Positions 7,226 through 14,405 of a stretch of DNA of 26,595 nucleotides are shown here, piece by piece (position 1 is the stretch's first letter; each line of letters begins with the position of its first letter). The stretch is from Prevotellaceae bacterium UBA3849. GTDB lineage: Bacteria; Bacteroidota; Bacteroidia; Bacteroidales; Bacteroidaceae. The DNA lies in NCBI GenBank assembly GCA_002392645.1, contig DGHL01000010.1, positions 1 through 26,595 of the forward strand. Direction: 5' to 3'. A model generated the notes under the pieces. It did not search any database. It had not been told where the DNA came from and saw only the letters and a list, made by a program, of their open reading frames with translations. The position numbers and the translations under genes are program-made.

Positions 7226-7243
7226 TACCTACTTTTAGGTATT
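7224..7243. promoter_or_regulatory. Palindrome overlapping the -33 element; candidate operator
   Basis: AATACCTA (7224-7231) and TAGGTATT (7236-7243) form a perfect 8-bp inverted repeat with a CTTT centre, starting inside the -33 TTG. It also lies 8 bp after the pcrA stop, but lacks the T-run of a terminator on the minus strand. An operator, possibly for autoregulation, is the simpler reading. Confidence 0.5.
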
Positions 7244-7250
7244 TACGCCA

Positions 7251-9593
7251 CTAAAGCTTCCTAAGCTTGGCAAATTTCAGCAACAACTGCTTGGTTCCGG
7301 CATTGGTAAACTCCACCGTAGCCTTTGCGCTGTCACCGTTTCCTTCCATGTTTGTCACTATACCTGCGCCGAAACGGTCGTGTACTACATGGTCGCCTAT
7401 ACTGAACGCCGCACTTACACCACCGCCTCTCATTGCTGACGACGACGTGAAGGAAGCCTTTGAGACTGGTCTGAGCGACGGACTACGGTCTGGTTCCTGC
7501 ATCCGTCTTTGCTGTGGCACCGACGACCTGCCTACAGAGCCATACTCCGGCGCCGAGCCAAACAGACTGGGACGACTGCCGCCGCTATAAGCGGTACGCC
7601 TTGCCGGGCTGTACGACGAACTGCCACCATTTACATTCAGCAATTTCGGATCTATATCCCTAAGGAAGCGACTGGGCGCATGAAACTCCTGCTTGCCAAA
7701 ACGGAAACGCATGCGGGCGTATGTAAGGTGGCAATACTTCTCCGCACGGGTAATCGCCACATAAAGCAGTCGGCGCTCTTCCTCTATCTCGCGCATGCTG
7801 TTCATTGATAACTGCGACGGGAAGATATCTTCCTCCAGACCTACCACATAGACATTAGGAAACTCCAAGCCCTTGGCGCTATGCACCGTCATCAGCGTTA
7901 TACGTGGGGTGTCGTCTGTATCGTCCTCACGATCACTGAGCAACGACACATCCTGCAAGAACGATACGAGGTCGGTAGGATTGCCCTGTTCACGCTGGTC
8001 CTCCACAAACTCCTGCATGGAACTGAGAAATTCCTCAAGATGTTCCTGCCTTGCCAGGTAGTCGGGTTCTGTACTTGAATATATCTCCTGCGAGATGCCT
8101 GCCTGCTTTATAATATCCTTGCCAAGTTCAAAAGCATCGACGGTTTCCACGCGGCCGGCAAAGTCTTCTATCATCATACGGAATGACGTAAGCTTTGTAA
8201 GCGTACCCTTATTGACATTAAGTTCCGTACGTTCCGGCTGGCACAGCACATCCCACATGCTAATGCCTGAAATGCGAGCTGCGGCAGCAACCTTTTCGAT
8301 AGTGGTATTGCCTATTCCGCGCGCCGGATAGTTGATTACACGGCGCAGAGCCTCCTCATCGTTGGCATTGATTATCAGTCGGAAGTATGCTACGACATCC
8401 TTGATTTCCTTGCGTTGATAGAAACTCAGTCCGCCATATATGCGATACGGCATGGCAACCTTCAGCAGTTCATCCTCAAAGGCACGGCTCTGCGAATTGG
8501 TGCGATACAGGATGGCGAAGTCTGAATATGCCGCCCCCTCCTGTCTTATACGCTGGCGTATGTCCTTGACAACGAAGAGTGCCTCCTCACGATCGCTGTT
8601 CAGCCCGGTGAGCTCTATCCTGTCGCCCTCATCGTTACGACTGTACACATCCTTGTGTATCTGGCGTTCATTCTTATGTATCAGACTGTTGGCTGCCTCC
8701 ACAATGCGCTGCGTAGAACGATAGTTCTGCTCAAGTTTGAAAAGGCGTGCACCATCATACTGTTCCTGAAAATCAAGTATATTGTCTATATTCGCTCCAC
8801 GGAAGCCGTAGATGCTCTGTGCATCATCGCCGACAACACAGACACGCTTGTACTTCTTCGTAAGCTGCATCACTATCTGCTGCTGTACATGATTGGTGTC
8901 CTGATACTCATCTACGAGAACAAACTGAAAATGCTCGGCATACTTATTGCACACCTCCGGATTATACTTAAACAACAGGTAGGTATTGAGCAGCAAGTCG
9001 TCAAAATCCATGGCATTGACAAGCCTGCACCGGTTGGCGTACTCCTTATATATAACATGTATCTTAGGCATGCCGTCGACAGCATCGCGCTGTACAGCTT
9101 CAAAGTCTTCGGCATAGTCATCTGCCGTCAACAGACGGTTCTTTGCCGCAGATATGCGCTTCATTACCTCGCCAGGCTTATACACCTTGTCATCAAGTCC
9201 GAATTCCTTGATCAGCTGTTTGCACAACGAACGGGAATCTGACTCGTCATATATGGTAAAGTTACTGTCGAAGCCTATTTTGTTGGCTTCAGAGCGTAGT
9301 ATAAGCGAAAACACGGAATGGAACGTGCCCATCCTCAGATAGCGCGCCACCTCCATTCCCACAAGTGCGGCTATGCGTTCCTTCATTTCCTTGGCTGCCT
9401 TGTTGGTAAACGTGAGCGCCATTATGTCCCAAGGCTTCACGCCCTGCGTCAACAGGTAGGCTATCTTGTATGTCAGCACACGAGTCTTACCCGAGCCAGC
9501 ACCTGCTATCACAAGCGACGGACCGTCGATATACTCCACCGCAGCCCTCTGCGAATCGTTAAGCTCATTAAGAAACTCTGGTATCTCGTTCAT
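7251..9593 (-). CDS. pcrA: UvrD/PcrA-type ATP-dependent DNA helicase
   Basis: A 780-residue superfamily 1A 3'-5' helicase that unwinds DNA in repair and removes recombinase filaments. Visible motifs in order: Q motif 'LNDSQRAAV' (Gln15), Walker A 'AGAGSGKT' (30-37), 'ALTFTNKAAKEM', Walker B 'DEYQDTN', 'VGDDAQSIYGFRGA', 'QNYRST', 'TVHSAKGLEFPNVYVVG', and 'VAITRAEK'. The C-terminal tail after a low-complexity Ser/Arg-rich linker ends in a small Tudor-like domain ('GDHVVHDRFGAGIV'), as in PcrA. Length is typical. Its ATG overlaps the stop codon of mtgA (TGATG), so the two are probably translated from one message; mtgA and pcrA are not obviously related in function. Confidence 0.96.
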   Translation of the reverse strand: MNEIPEFLNELNDSQRAAVEYIDGPSLVIAGAGSGKTRVLTYKIAYLLTQGVKPWDIMALTFTNKAAKEMKERIAALVGMEVARYLRMGTFHSVFSLILRSEANKIGFDSNFTIYDESDSRSLCKQLIKEFGLDDKVYKPGEVMKRISAAKNRLLTADDYAEDFEAVQRDAVDGMPKIHVIYKEYANRCRLVNAMDFDDLLLNTYLLFKYNPEVCNKYAEHFQFVLVDEYQDTNHVQQQIVMQLTKKYKRVCVVGDDAQSIYGFRGANIDNILDFQEQYDGARLFKLEQNYRSTQRIVEAANSLIHKNERQIHKDVYSRNDEGDRIELTGLNSDREEALFVVKDIRQRIRQEGAAYSDFAILYRTNSQSRAFEDELLKVAMPYRIYGGLSFYQRKEIKDVVAYFRLIINANDEEALRRVINYPARGIGNTTIEKVAAAARISGISMWDVLCQPERTELNVNKGTLTKLTSFRMMIEDFAGRVETVDAFELGKDIIKQAGISQEIYSSTEPDYLARQEHLEEFLSSMQEFVEDQREQGNPTDLVSFLQDVSLLSDREDDTDDTPRITLMTVHSAKGLEFPNVYVVGLEEDIFPSQLSMNSMREIEEERRLLYVAITRAEKYCHLTYARMRFRFGKQEFHAPSRFLRDIDPKLLNVNGGSSSYSPARRTAYSGGSRPSLFGSAPEYGSVGRSSVPQQRRMQEPDRSPSLRPVSKASFTSSSAMRGGGVSAAFSIGDHVVHDRFGAGIVTNMEGNGDSAKATVEFTNAGTKQLLLKFAKLRKL

Positions 9594-10303
9594 CAGTCTT
9601 CCTTTTTACTACTGTCACTACCTTCTTCTGCCGTTGTCCATTTCACGAACCTTATATCCCGCGCTATGCGTCGCTGCCTTTTGAGCATGTAGTCTGACGG
9701 TGACTTGCTCGAGAACTTACGCGGATTAGGCAGCGTGGCTGCTATCAATGCACACTCACGCCGCGTCAGTTCCTTAGGTGTCTTCTCAAAATGATACTGT
9801 GCCACCGCGGCGACACCATATATGCCGTCGCCCATCTCTATGGAGTTCAGATACACTTCCATGATGCGCTCCTTGCTCCACATAAACTCTATCAGTACGG
9901 TGAAATACATCTCAAGTCCCTTACGCAGCCATGAACGGCCCGGCCACAGGAACACATTCTTCGCCGTCTGCTGACTTATGGTGCTTGCACCATGCTTGGT
10001 CTTTGACTTCTGATTGTGTTCCGCCGCCTTCTGTATGGCGTCGAAATCGAAACCATGGTGGGTAAGGAACTTGGAATCCTCACTCGCCATAACTGCACGG
10101 GGCATGTCTTCCGTAATCTCGCTGAGCGGCACCCAACGATGACGCATGCGCAGTTCCTTACCCTCGTCAGCCTGCTCATAGCAACGTATGAACATTAAAG
10201 GGGTAAACCAAACCGGCATGAACTTAAACAGCACGACTGCAAGTATCGTAGAGGCGAAAAAGGCTACGAATACCCACCTTATGATTTTAAAAAAAATACG
10301 CAT
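9593..10303 (-). CDS. mtgA: Monofunctional peptidoglycan glycosyltransferase
   Basis: A 236-residue membrane-bound GT51 enzyme that polymerises lipid II into glycan strands without a transpeptidase domain. One N-terminal transmembrane segment (about residues 8-30) anchors it with the catalytic domain outside. Family motifs: 'VMASEDSKFLTHHGFD' containing the catalytic Glu, 'GASTISQQTAKNVFLWPGRS', 'KERIMEVYLNSIEMGDGIYG' and 'ALIAATLPNPRKFSS'. Length matches MtgA. It is first in an apparent two-gene unit with pcrA. A -7 element lies about 56 bp upstream. Confidence 0.95.
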   Translation of the reverse strand: MRIFFKIIRWVFVAFFASTILAVVLFKFMPVWFTPLMFIRCYEQADEGKELRMRHRWVPLSEITEDMPRAVMASEDSKFLTHHGFDFDAIQKAAEHNQKSKTKHGASTISQQTAKNVFLWPGRSWLRKGLEMYFTVLIEFMWSKERIMEVYLNSIEMGDGIYGVAAVAQYHFEKTPKELTRRECALIAATLPNPRKFSSKSPSDYMLKRQRRIARDIRFVKWTTAEEGSDSSKKED

Positions 10304-10358
10304 ATCTATTTACGAACAATCACATGGCAACAGATTGTTTTTTGCCACATTCACTTTG

Positions 10359-10366
10359 CAAAGGTA
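10359..10366 (-). promoter_or_regulatory. -7 element of mtgA-pcrA
   Basis: TACCTTTG on the minus strand, about 56 bp before the mtgA ATG. The -33 region is AT-rich without a clear TTG at the right distance. Confidence 0.5.
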
Positions 10367-10407
10367 CACAATTTTTCCTATAATTAGAAATAATTACAAT
10401 CATAATG

Positions 10408-10438
10408 TTGCTTTTTACCGCTTTTTTTTGTATTTTTG
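10408..10438 (+). promoter_or_regulatory. Promoter of pfp
   Basis: TTG at 10408-10410 and TATTTTTG at 10431-10438 are separated by 20 bp. The leader to ATG 10506 is about 60 nt. It is divergent from the mtgA promoter. Confidence 0.75.
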
Positions 10439-10505
10439 CATCGCAATAATAAAAGCAGACCCAAACAATTAACAAAAGAACGCTAAAAACATCAACCAAA
10501 GAGAA

Positions 10506-12149
10506 ATGGAAAAAAGCGCATTACAGATTGCACGTGCAGCCTACCAGCCAAAATTGCCAAAAGCACTGCGCGGAGCATTGAAAGCAGTAGAAGGAGAACC
10601 TACACAATCAGTGGCAGATCAGGAAGAGGTCAAGAAGCTCTTCCCAAACACCTATGGCATGCCTTATCTCAGATTTGAGCCATCAAAGGGCGAAAACACA
10701 CCTATAGAAATAAACGTCGGAGTAATACTGTCAGGCGGACAGGCTCCTGGCGGACATAACGTAATATCAGGATTGTTCGACGGCATAAAGAAGCTTAATC
10801 CTAAAAACCGCCTGTTCGGCTTCATTCTCGGTCCAAGCGGACTGGTTGAGCACAACTACAAGGAACTTACGGCTGACATCATAGACGAATATCGCAACAC
10901 CGGTGGTTTCGACATTATCGGTTCCGGCCGTACAAAGCTGGAGAAGAAGGAACAGTTTGACAAGGGACTTGAAATTCTGAAAGCTCTCGACATCAAGGCA
11001 CTTGTCATAATCGGTGGCGACGACTCTAACACCAACGCATGCGTGTTGGCAGAATACTACAAGTCTATCAACGCCGGAGTACAGGTGATAGGATGCCCTA
11101 AGACCATTGACGGAGACCTTAAGAACTCTGAAATAGAGACTTCCTTCGGTTTCGACACTGCAACAAAAGTGTACTCTGAGGTTATAGGCAACATAATGCG
11201 CGACTGTAACTCTTCAAAGAAATACTGGCACTTCATTAAGCTCATGGGACGCTCTGCCTCACACGTCACACTGGAGTGTGCACTGCAGACACATCCTAAC
11301 ATCACGCTTATCGGCGAAGAGGTGGAAGCAAAGAAGCAGACACTTGACGACGTAGTGACATACATAGCAGAGGCTGTGGCAGACCGCGCTACTCGCGGAC
11401 TTAACTATGGCGTCGTTCTCGTACCAGAAGGTCTGATTGAGTTTATACCTGCCATCAAGGCTCTCATTGCAGAACTGAACGATATGCTCGCTGCCAACCA
11501 GAAGGATTTCGACATGATTGCAAATGCGAAGAAGATAGAATACGTATTGTCACACCTCTCTCCTGAGAATGCTACTATCTTCCGCTCACTGCCAGAGTCT
11601 GTCAGCCGTCAGCTGGCACTTGACCGCGATCCTCATGGCAACGTACAGGTATCACTCATAGACACAGAGCAATTGCTGGCAGAAATGGTAGGCAAGAAAC
11701 TGGCTGAGTGGACCAAGGACGGTATATACCACGGAAAGTTCCAGACTCAGCACCACTTCTTCGGCTACGAGGGACGATGCGCAGCACCTTCAAACTTCGA
11801 CGCTGACTACTGCTACTCTCTCGGTTTCAATGCTGCAATGATAATAGCTGCCGGCAAGACGGGATATATGTCATCAGTGAAGAACACTTCCAAGCCAGTT
11901 GACCAGTGGACAGCAGGCGGAATACCTATCACAATGATGATGAACATGGAGAAGCGTAGCGGTGAGATGAAACCTGTAATCAAGAAAGCCCTCGTAGAGC
12001 TTGACGGCAAGCCATACAAATACTTCGTGGCTCACCGCACGGAATGGGCTCGCGACACATGCTTCGTTTACCCTGGACCTATACAGTACTTCGGTCCGTC
12101 AGAGGTTTGTGACCGGCCTACAAAGACACTTGTATTGGAACACGAATAA
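10506..12149 (+). CDS. pfp: Diphosphate--fructose-6-phosphate 1-phosphotransferase
   Basis: A 547-residue cytosolic enzyme that phosphorylates fructose 6-phosphate reversibly using PPi, typical of Bacteroidota glycolysis. The length fits the long PPi-PFK clade rather than the ~320-residue ATP-PFK. Motifs: 'GVILSGGQAPGGHN' near residue 75, 'VIIGGDDSNTNA' with the double Asp linked to PPi use, 'GCPKTIDGDLKN' with catalytic Asp, and 'LMGRSASHVTLE' for substrate binding. It has its own promoter, and a GH25 gene follows 30 bp later in the same frame without a terminator between them. Confidence 0.95.
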   Translation: MEKSALQIARAAYQPKLPKALRGALKAVEGEPTQSVADQEEVKKLFPNTYGMPYLRFEPSKGENTPIEINVGVILSGGQAPGGHNVISGLFDGIKKLNPKNRLFGFILGPSGLVEHNYKELTADIIDEYRNTGGFDIIGSGRTKLEKKEQFDKGLEILKALDIKALVIIGGDDSNTNACVLAEYYKSINAGVQVIGCPKTIDGDLKNSEIETSFGFDTATKVYSEVIGNIMRDCNSSKKYWHFIKLMGRSASHVTLECALQTHPNITLIGEEVEAKKQTLDDVVTYIAEAVADRATRGLNYGVVLVPEGLIEFIPAIKALIAELNDMLAANQKDFDMIANAKKIEYVLSHLSPENATIFRSLPESVSRQLALDRDPHGNVQVSLIDTEQLLAEMVGKKLAEWTKDGIYHGKFQTQHHFFGYEGRCAAPSNFDADYCYSLGFNAAMIIAAGKTGYMSSVKNTSKPVDQWTAGGIPITMMMNMEKRSGEMKPVIKKALVELDGKPYKYFVAHRTEWARDTCFVYPGPIQYFGPSEVCDRPTKTLVLEHE

Positions 12150-12179
12150 GAAAAAAAGTCTAAACGACGACAAAACAAA

Positions 12180-13001
12180 TTGTCAAAACGTAAGAAAAGA
12201 AATAAAAGGAGTACCTCTCGCCTGCTATCTCGAAAGATATGGTGGGCGGGAGGCATTTTTGTCGCAGCCGTATATATCATCGCCTTTTACTATTTCTTCG
12301 TAAGTCCGACGGGCTTCAGATGGCATGCCCTGTATGGCGACGTCACATACCCTAAAGGCGAGGGCTATGAGATTCAAGGCATAGACATCAGCCACTATCA
12401 GGGGGACATCGACTGGGAGGCCTTGCGCAATGCCATGATACAGAAAGCGCCAATACGCTTTGTCATAATAAAAGCCACAGAGGGAGCAAGCATTGTGGAC
12501 GAGAATTTCGAAGACAACTTCTACAATGCGCGCGAATATGGCTTCATACGTGGTGCATACCATTTCTATAGCATCAAGTCTGATGCCAAGGCACAGGCTT
12601 ACTTCTTCCTCGACAAGGTGAAACTGGAGGATGGCGACCTTCCACCTGTGCTTGACGTGGAGCACAAACCTAACGAACAGTCCACCGAGGATTTCCAGAA
12701 GGATGTGCTGACATGGCTGCACATAATAGAAGATAGGTATCATGTAAAGCCCATCATCTACACCTATTATAAGTTCAAGCAAAAATATCTGTCAGACAAT
12801 CGCTTTGATGACTATCCTTACTGGATTGCACACTATTACGTAGAAAAGATGGAATACAAAGGAGAGTGGAAGTTCTGGCAGCATACGGATGCCGGCAAAC
12901 TACCAGGTATAAAAGGCTACGTGGACTTCAACATCTACAATGGTTCGTACTACGATTTAAAGCAATTAACAATAAAAAGCGAGAATAACAGCGAAGAATA
13001 A
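12180..13001 (+). CDS. Membrane-anchored GH25 lysozyme-like muramidase
   Basis: About 273 residues. The start is TTG at 12180: there is no ATG between the pfp stop and the catalytic domain, and the next Met is well inside it. A highly basic N-terminus is followed by one transmembrane segment (about residues 21-41). The GH25 domain follows: 'GIDISHYQGDIDW' with Asp69, 'FVIIKATEG', and 'LPPVLDVEHK' with the catalytic pair Asp159 and Glu161, then 'WKFWQHTD' and 'VDFNIYNG'. Family 25 enzymes cleave the MurNAc-GlcNAc bond of peptidoglycan; this one probably acts in the periplasm on the cell's own wall. It follows pfp by 30 bp and is probably co-transcribed. Confidence 0.9.
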   Translation: MSKRKKRNKRSTSRLLSRKIWWAGGIFVAAVYIIAFYYFFVSPTGFRWHALYGDVTYPKGEGYEIQGIDISHYQGDIDWEALRNAMIQKAPIRFVIIKATEGASIVDENFEDNFYNAREYGFIRGAYHFYSIKSDAKAQAYFFLDKVKLEDGDLPPVLDVEHKPNEQSTEDFQKDVLTWLHIIEDRYHVKPIIYTYYKFKQKYLSDNRFDDYPYWIAHYYVEKMEYKGEWKFWQHTDAGKLPGIKGYVDFNIYNGSYYDLKQLTIKSENNSEE

Positions 13002-13052
13002 TAGATATAAATCAAGTATTTCAGTGGAAACATCGTAAAAGACTATTAAAAC

Positions 13053-13083
13053 TTGGTCTTCTCAGTAAAAAGTATTACCTTTG
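13053..13083 (+). promoter_or_regulatory. Promoter of initiator tRNA
   Basis: TTG at 13053-13055 and TACCTTTG at 13076-13083 have a 20-bp gap. The -7 runs into the box TTTGCACTCGCAAA (13080-13093), the same box seen around tRNA-Cys. Confidence 0.8.
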
Positions 13084-13104
13084 CACTCGCAAATCAGAAA
13101 ACAT

Positions 13105-13177
13105 CGCGGAGTGGAGCAGTTGGTAGCTCGCCAGGCTCATAACCTGGAGGTCGTTCGTTCGAGTCGAGCCTCCGCAA
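13105..13177 (+). tRNA. Initiator tRNA-fMet (anticodon CAU)
   Basis: Acceptor CGCGGAG faces CTCCGCA, so positions 1 and 72 form the C-A mismatch diagnostic of bacterial initiator tRNA. The anticodon arm is CCAGG-CTCATAA-CCTGG (anticodon CAU); the D arm contains GAGCAGTTGGTAGCTC and the T arm GTTCG-TTCGAGT-CGAGC. The stem beside the anticodon lacks the three G-C pairs usual in many initiators. CCA is not encoded. The 21-nt leader from the box to the tRNA closely matches that of tRNA-Cys. Confidence 0.93.
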
Positions 13178-13184
13178 CTAAAAT

Positions 13185-13218
13185 AAAAGTCAGCATCAAT
13201 GATGCTGACTTTTTATTT
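13185..13218 (+). terminator. Terminator of initiator tRNA
   Basis: AAAAGTCAGCATC (13185-13197) pairs perfectly with 13201-13213 around AAT, followed by a T-rich tail. It begins 8 nt after the tRNA and also lies between two convergent genes, so it may serve maf from the other strand. Confidence 0.85.
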
Positions 13219-13234
13219 TTCTCATTACTTTCCA

Positions 13235-13801
13235 TCATTCGGAGAAAGCCTTTAGCTCATCGTAAATTCGCTGCACCGGCAGTCCCATCACATTATAATA
13301 CGAGCCATTTATTCCCTTTATGCCTATATAGCCTATCCATTCCTGGATGCCGTATGCACCTGCCTTGTCAAACGGTTTGTACTCATGAATATAGTGCCAT
13401 ATCTCTTCATCTGACAGCTCTCTGAACGTAACATCCGTCTCCACAGAGAAACTTCTCTGCTTACCCTCCGTAGTAAGACACACACCTGTATATACCTGGT
13501 GTGTGGTACCGCTAAGCATACGCAACATACGATACGCATCCTGCTCATCCTTCGGCTTTCCCAGTATCTCACCACCACACACAACTACAGTATCTGCAGT
13601 AAGCACCGTGTTCTCAGCACCCTTTATCACGTCAGTATATGGAGCTGCCTTCTTCACTGCTATGTACTCTGCAACCTCCTTAGCAGGCAGGTCTGCAGGA
13701 TACGACTCGTCTATACCATCGATGACAAAAACCTTGAAAGGCATGCCAAGCCCCTTCAGCAATTCCTGCCTACGAGGCGAATTTGAACTTAATATCAACA
13801 T
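13235..13801 (-). CDS. maf: Maf-family nucleotide pyrophosphatase
   Basis: A 188-residue cytosolic enzyme of the Maf/HAM1-like fold that hydrolyses non-canonical or surplus nucleoside triphosphates to monophosphates; it is linked to septum control in some bacteria. Motifs: 'LILSSNSPRRQELLKGLG' at the N-terminus, 'VLTADTVVVCGGEILGKPKD', 'SGTTHQVYTGV', and 'KPFDKAGAYGIQ'. Length and start are typical. No clear promoter is visible; an imperfect hairpin that probably ends the upstream lipoprotein transcript lies just before the ATG. Confidence 0.94.
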   Translation of the reverse strand: MLILSSNSPRRQELLKGLGMPFKVFVIDGIDESYPADLPAKEVAEYIAVKKAAPYTDVIKGAENTVLTADTVVVCGGEILGKPKDEQDAYRMLRMLSGTTHQVYTGVCLTTEGKQRSFSVETDVTFRELSDEEIWHYIHEYKPFDKAGAYGIQEWIGYIGIKGINGSYYNVMGLPVQRIYDELKAFSE

Positions 13802-13816
13802 AATTCTATCAATGAA

Positions 13817-13849
13817 TTAAGACGAATTACTAAAAGTAATCCGTCTTAA
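13817..13849 (-). terminator. Hairpin after the GH43-lipoprotein unit
   Basis: TTAAGACG-A-ATTACT (13817-13831) pairs with 13835-13849 with one A/C mismatch and an AAA loop. On the minus strand it follows the lipoprotein stop by 18 bp and precedes maf. The T-tail is weak. Confidence 0.5.
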
Positions 13850-13866
13850 CTCGCTATTATTAAATT

Positions 13867-14361
13867 TTATTTGATTGTATCTTTTACTTCCTCGAATGTA
13901 GCAGTGCTGTCAGGCTGGGCGGTGTAACCACTGTAACGTACATGTCGCCAGCTTGTCACCTTATTGAAATCAAAGTGTGCTATATAGCTGCCAATACTAT
14001 AGTTGCCTACCCATTCATAGAAGTCACCAGAGAATGTTGTTTCAGTCAACGTATAGTTATCAGGTATCGCAACACGTAAACCATCTCCATACTCCATAAA
14101 GATAGTGCCATTTACCACCTTGAATGTAAAAGGACACTCTATGTATGTTCCGTTACTTTGGTAATCATACTCTACACCATTGCCAGCAGAATATCCATCT
14201 CTATAGAACTCTATATCCACATACTGATATGAGTTCCAACGACCGAGAGACACATGGCCTTCCCAGACGCCATCAAGTGTAGCGGCTATCTTGTCATCAT
14301 CACATGATACGAATGTCATGGCTGTCACAGCCACGATAATAAATGTCAAAATCTTTTTCAT
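13867..14361 (-). CDS. Small lipoprotein of unknown function
   Basis: A 164-residue exported protein. The signal peptide ends in the lipobox 'FVSC', followed by Asp-Asp-Asp-Lys; acidic residues right after the Cys resemble the Bacteroidota signal for export to the cell surface. The mature part is rich in aromatic and beta-strand-forming residues ('LDGVWEGHVSLGRWNSYQYV', 'TFSGDFYEW') and looks like a small lipocalin-like beta-barrel or sandwich. It lies 44 bp after the GH43 gene on the same strand with no clear promoter between, so it is probably co-transcribed and may support glycan binding. I do not recognise a named family. Confidence 0.8.
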   Translation of the reverse strand: MKKILTFIIVAVTAMTFVSCDDDKIAATLDGVWEGHVSLGRWNSYQYVDIEFYRDGYSAGNGVEYDYQSNGTYIECPFTFKVVNGTIFMEYGDGLRVAIPDNYTLTETTFSGDFYEWVGNYSIGSYIAHFDFNKVTSWRHVRYSGYTAQPDSTATFEEVKDTIK

Positions 14362-14405
14362 TTTACTTTTTATAGGATTAATAATAGTTAGTGAGCATGT
14401 TGTGT

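Noticed and set aside
7224..7243. Terminator of pcrA
   Set aside because: The hairpin is short, and on the minus strand it is followed by GC and A-rich sequence rather than a T-run; an operator role fits better.
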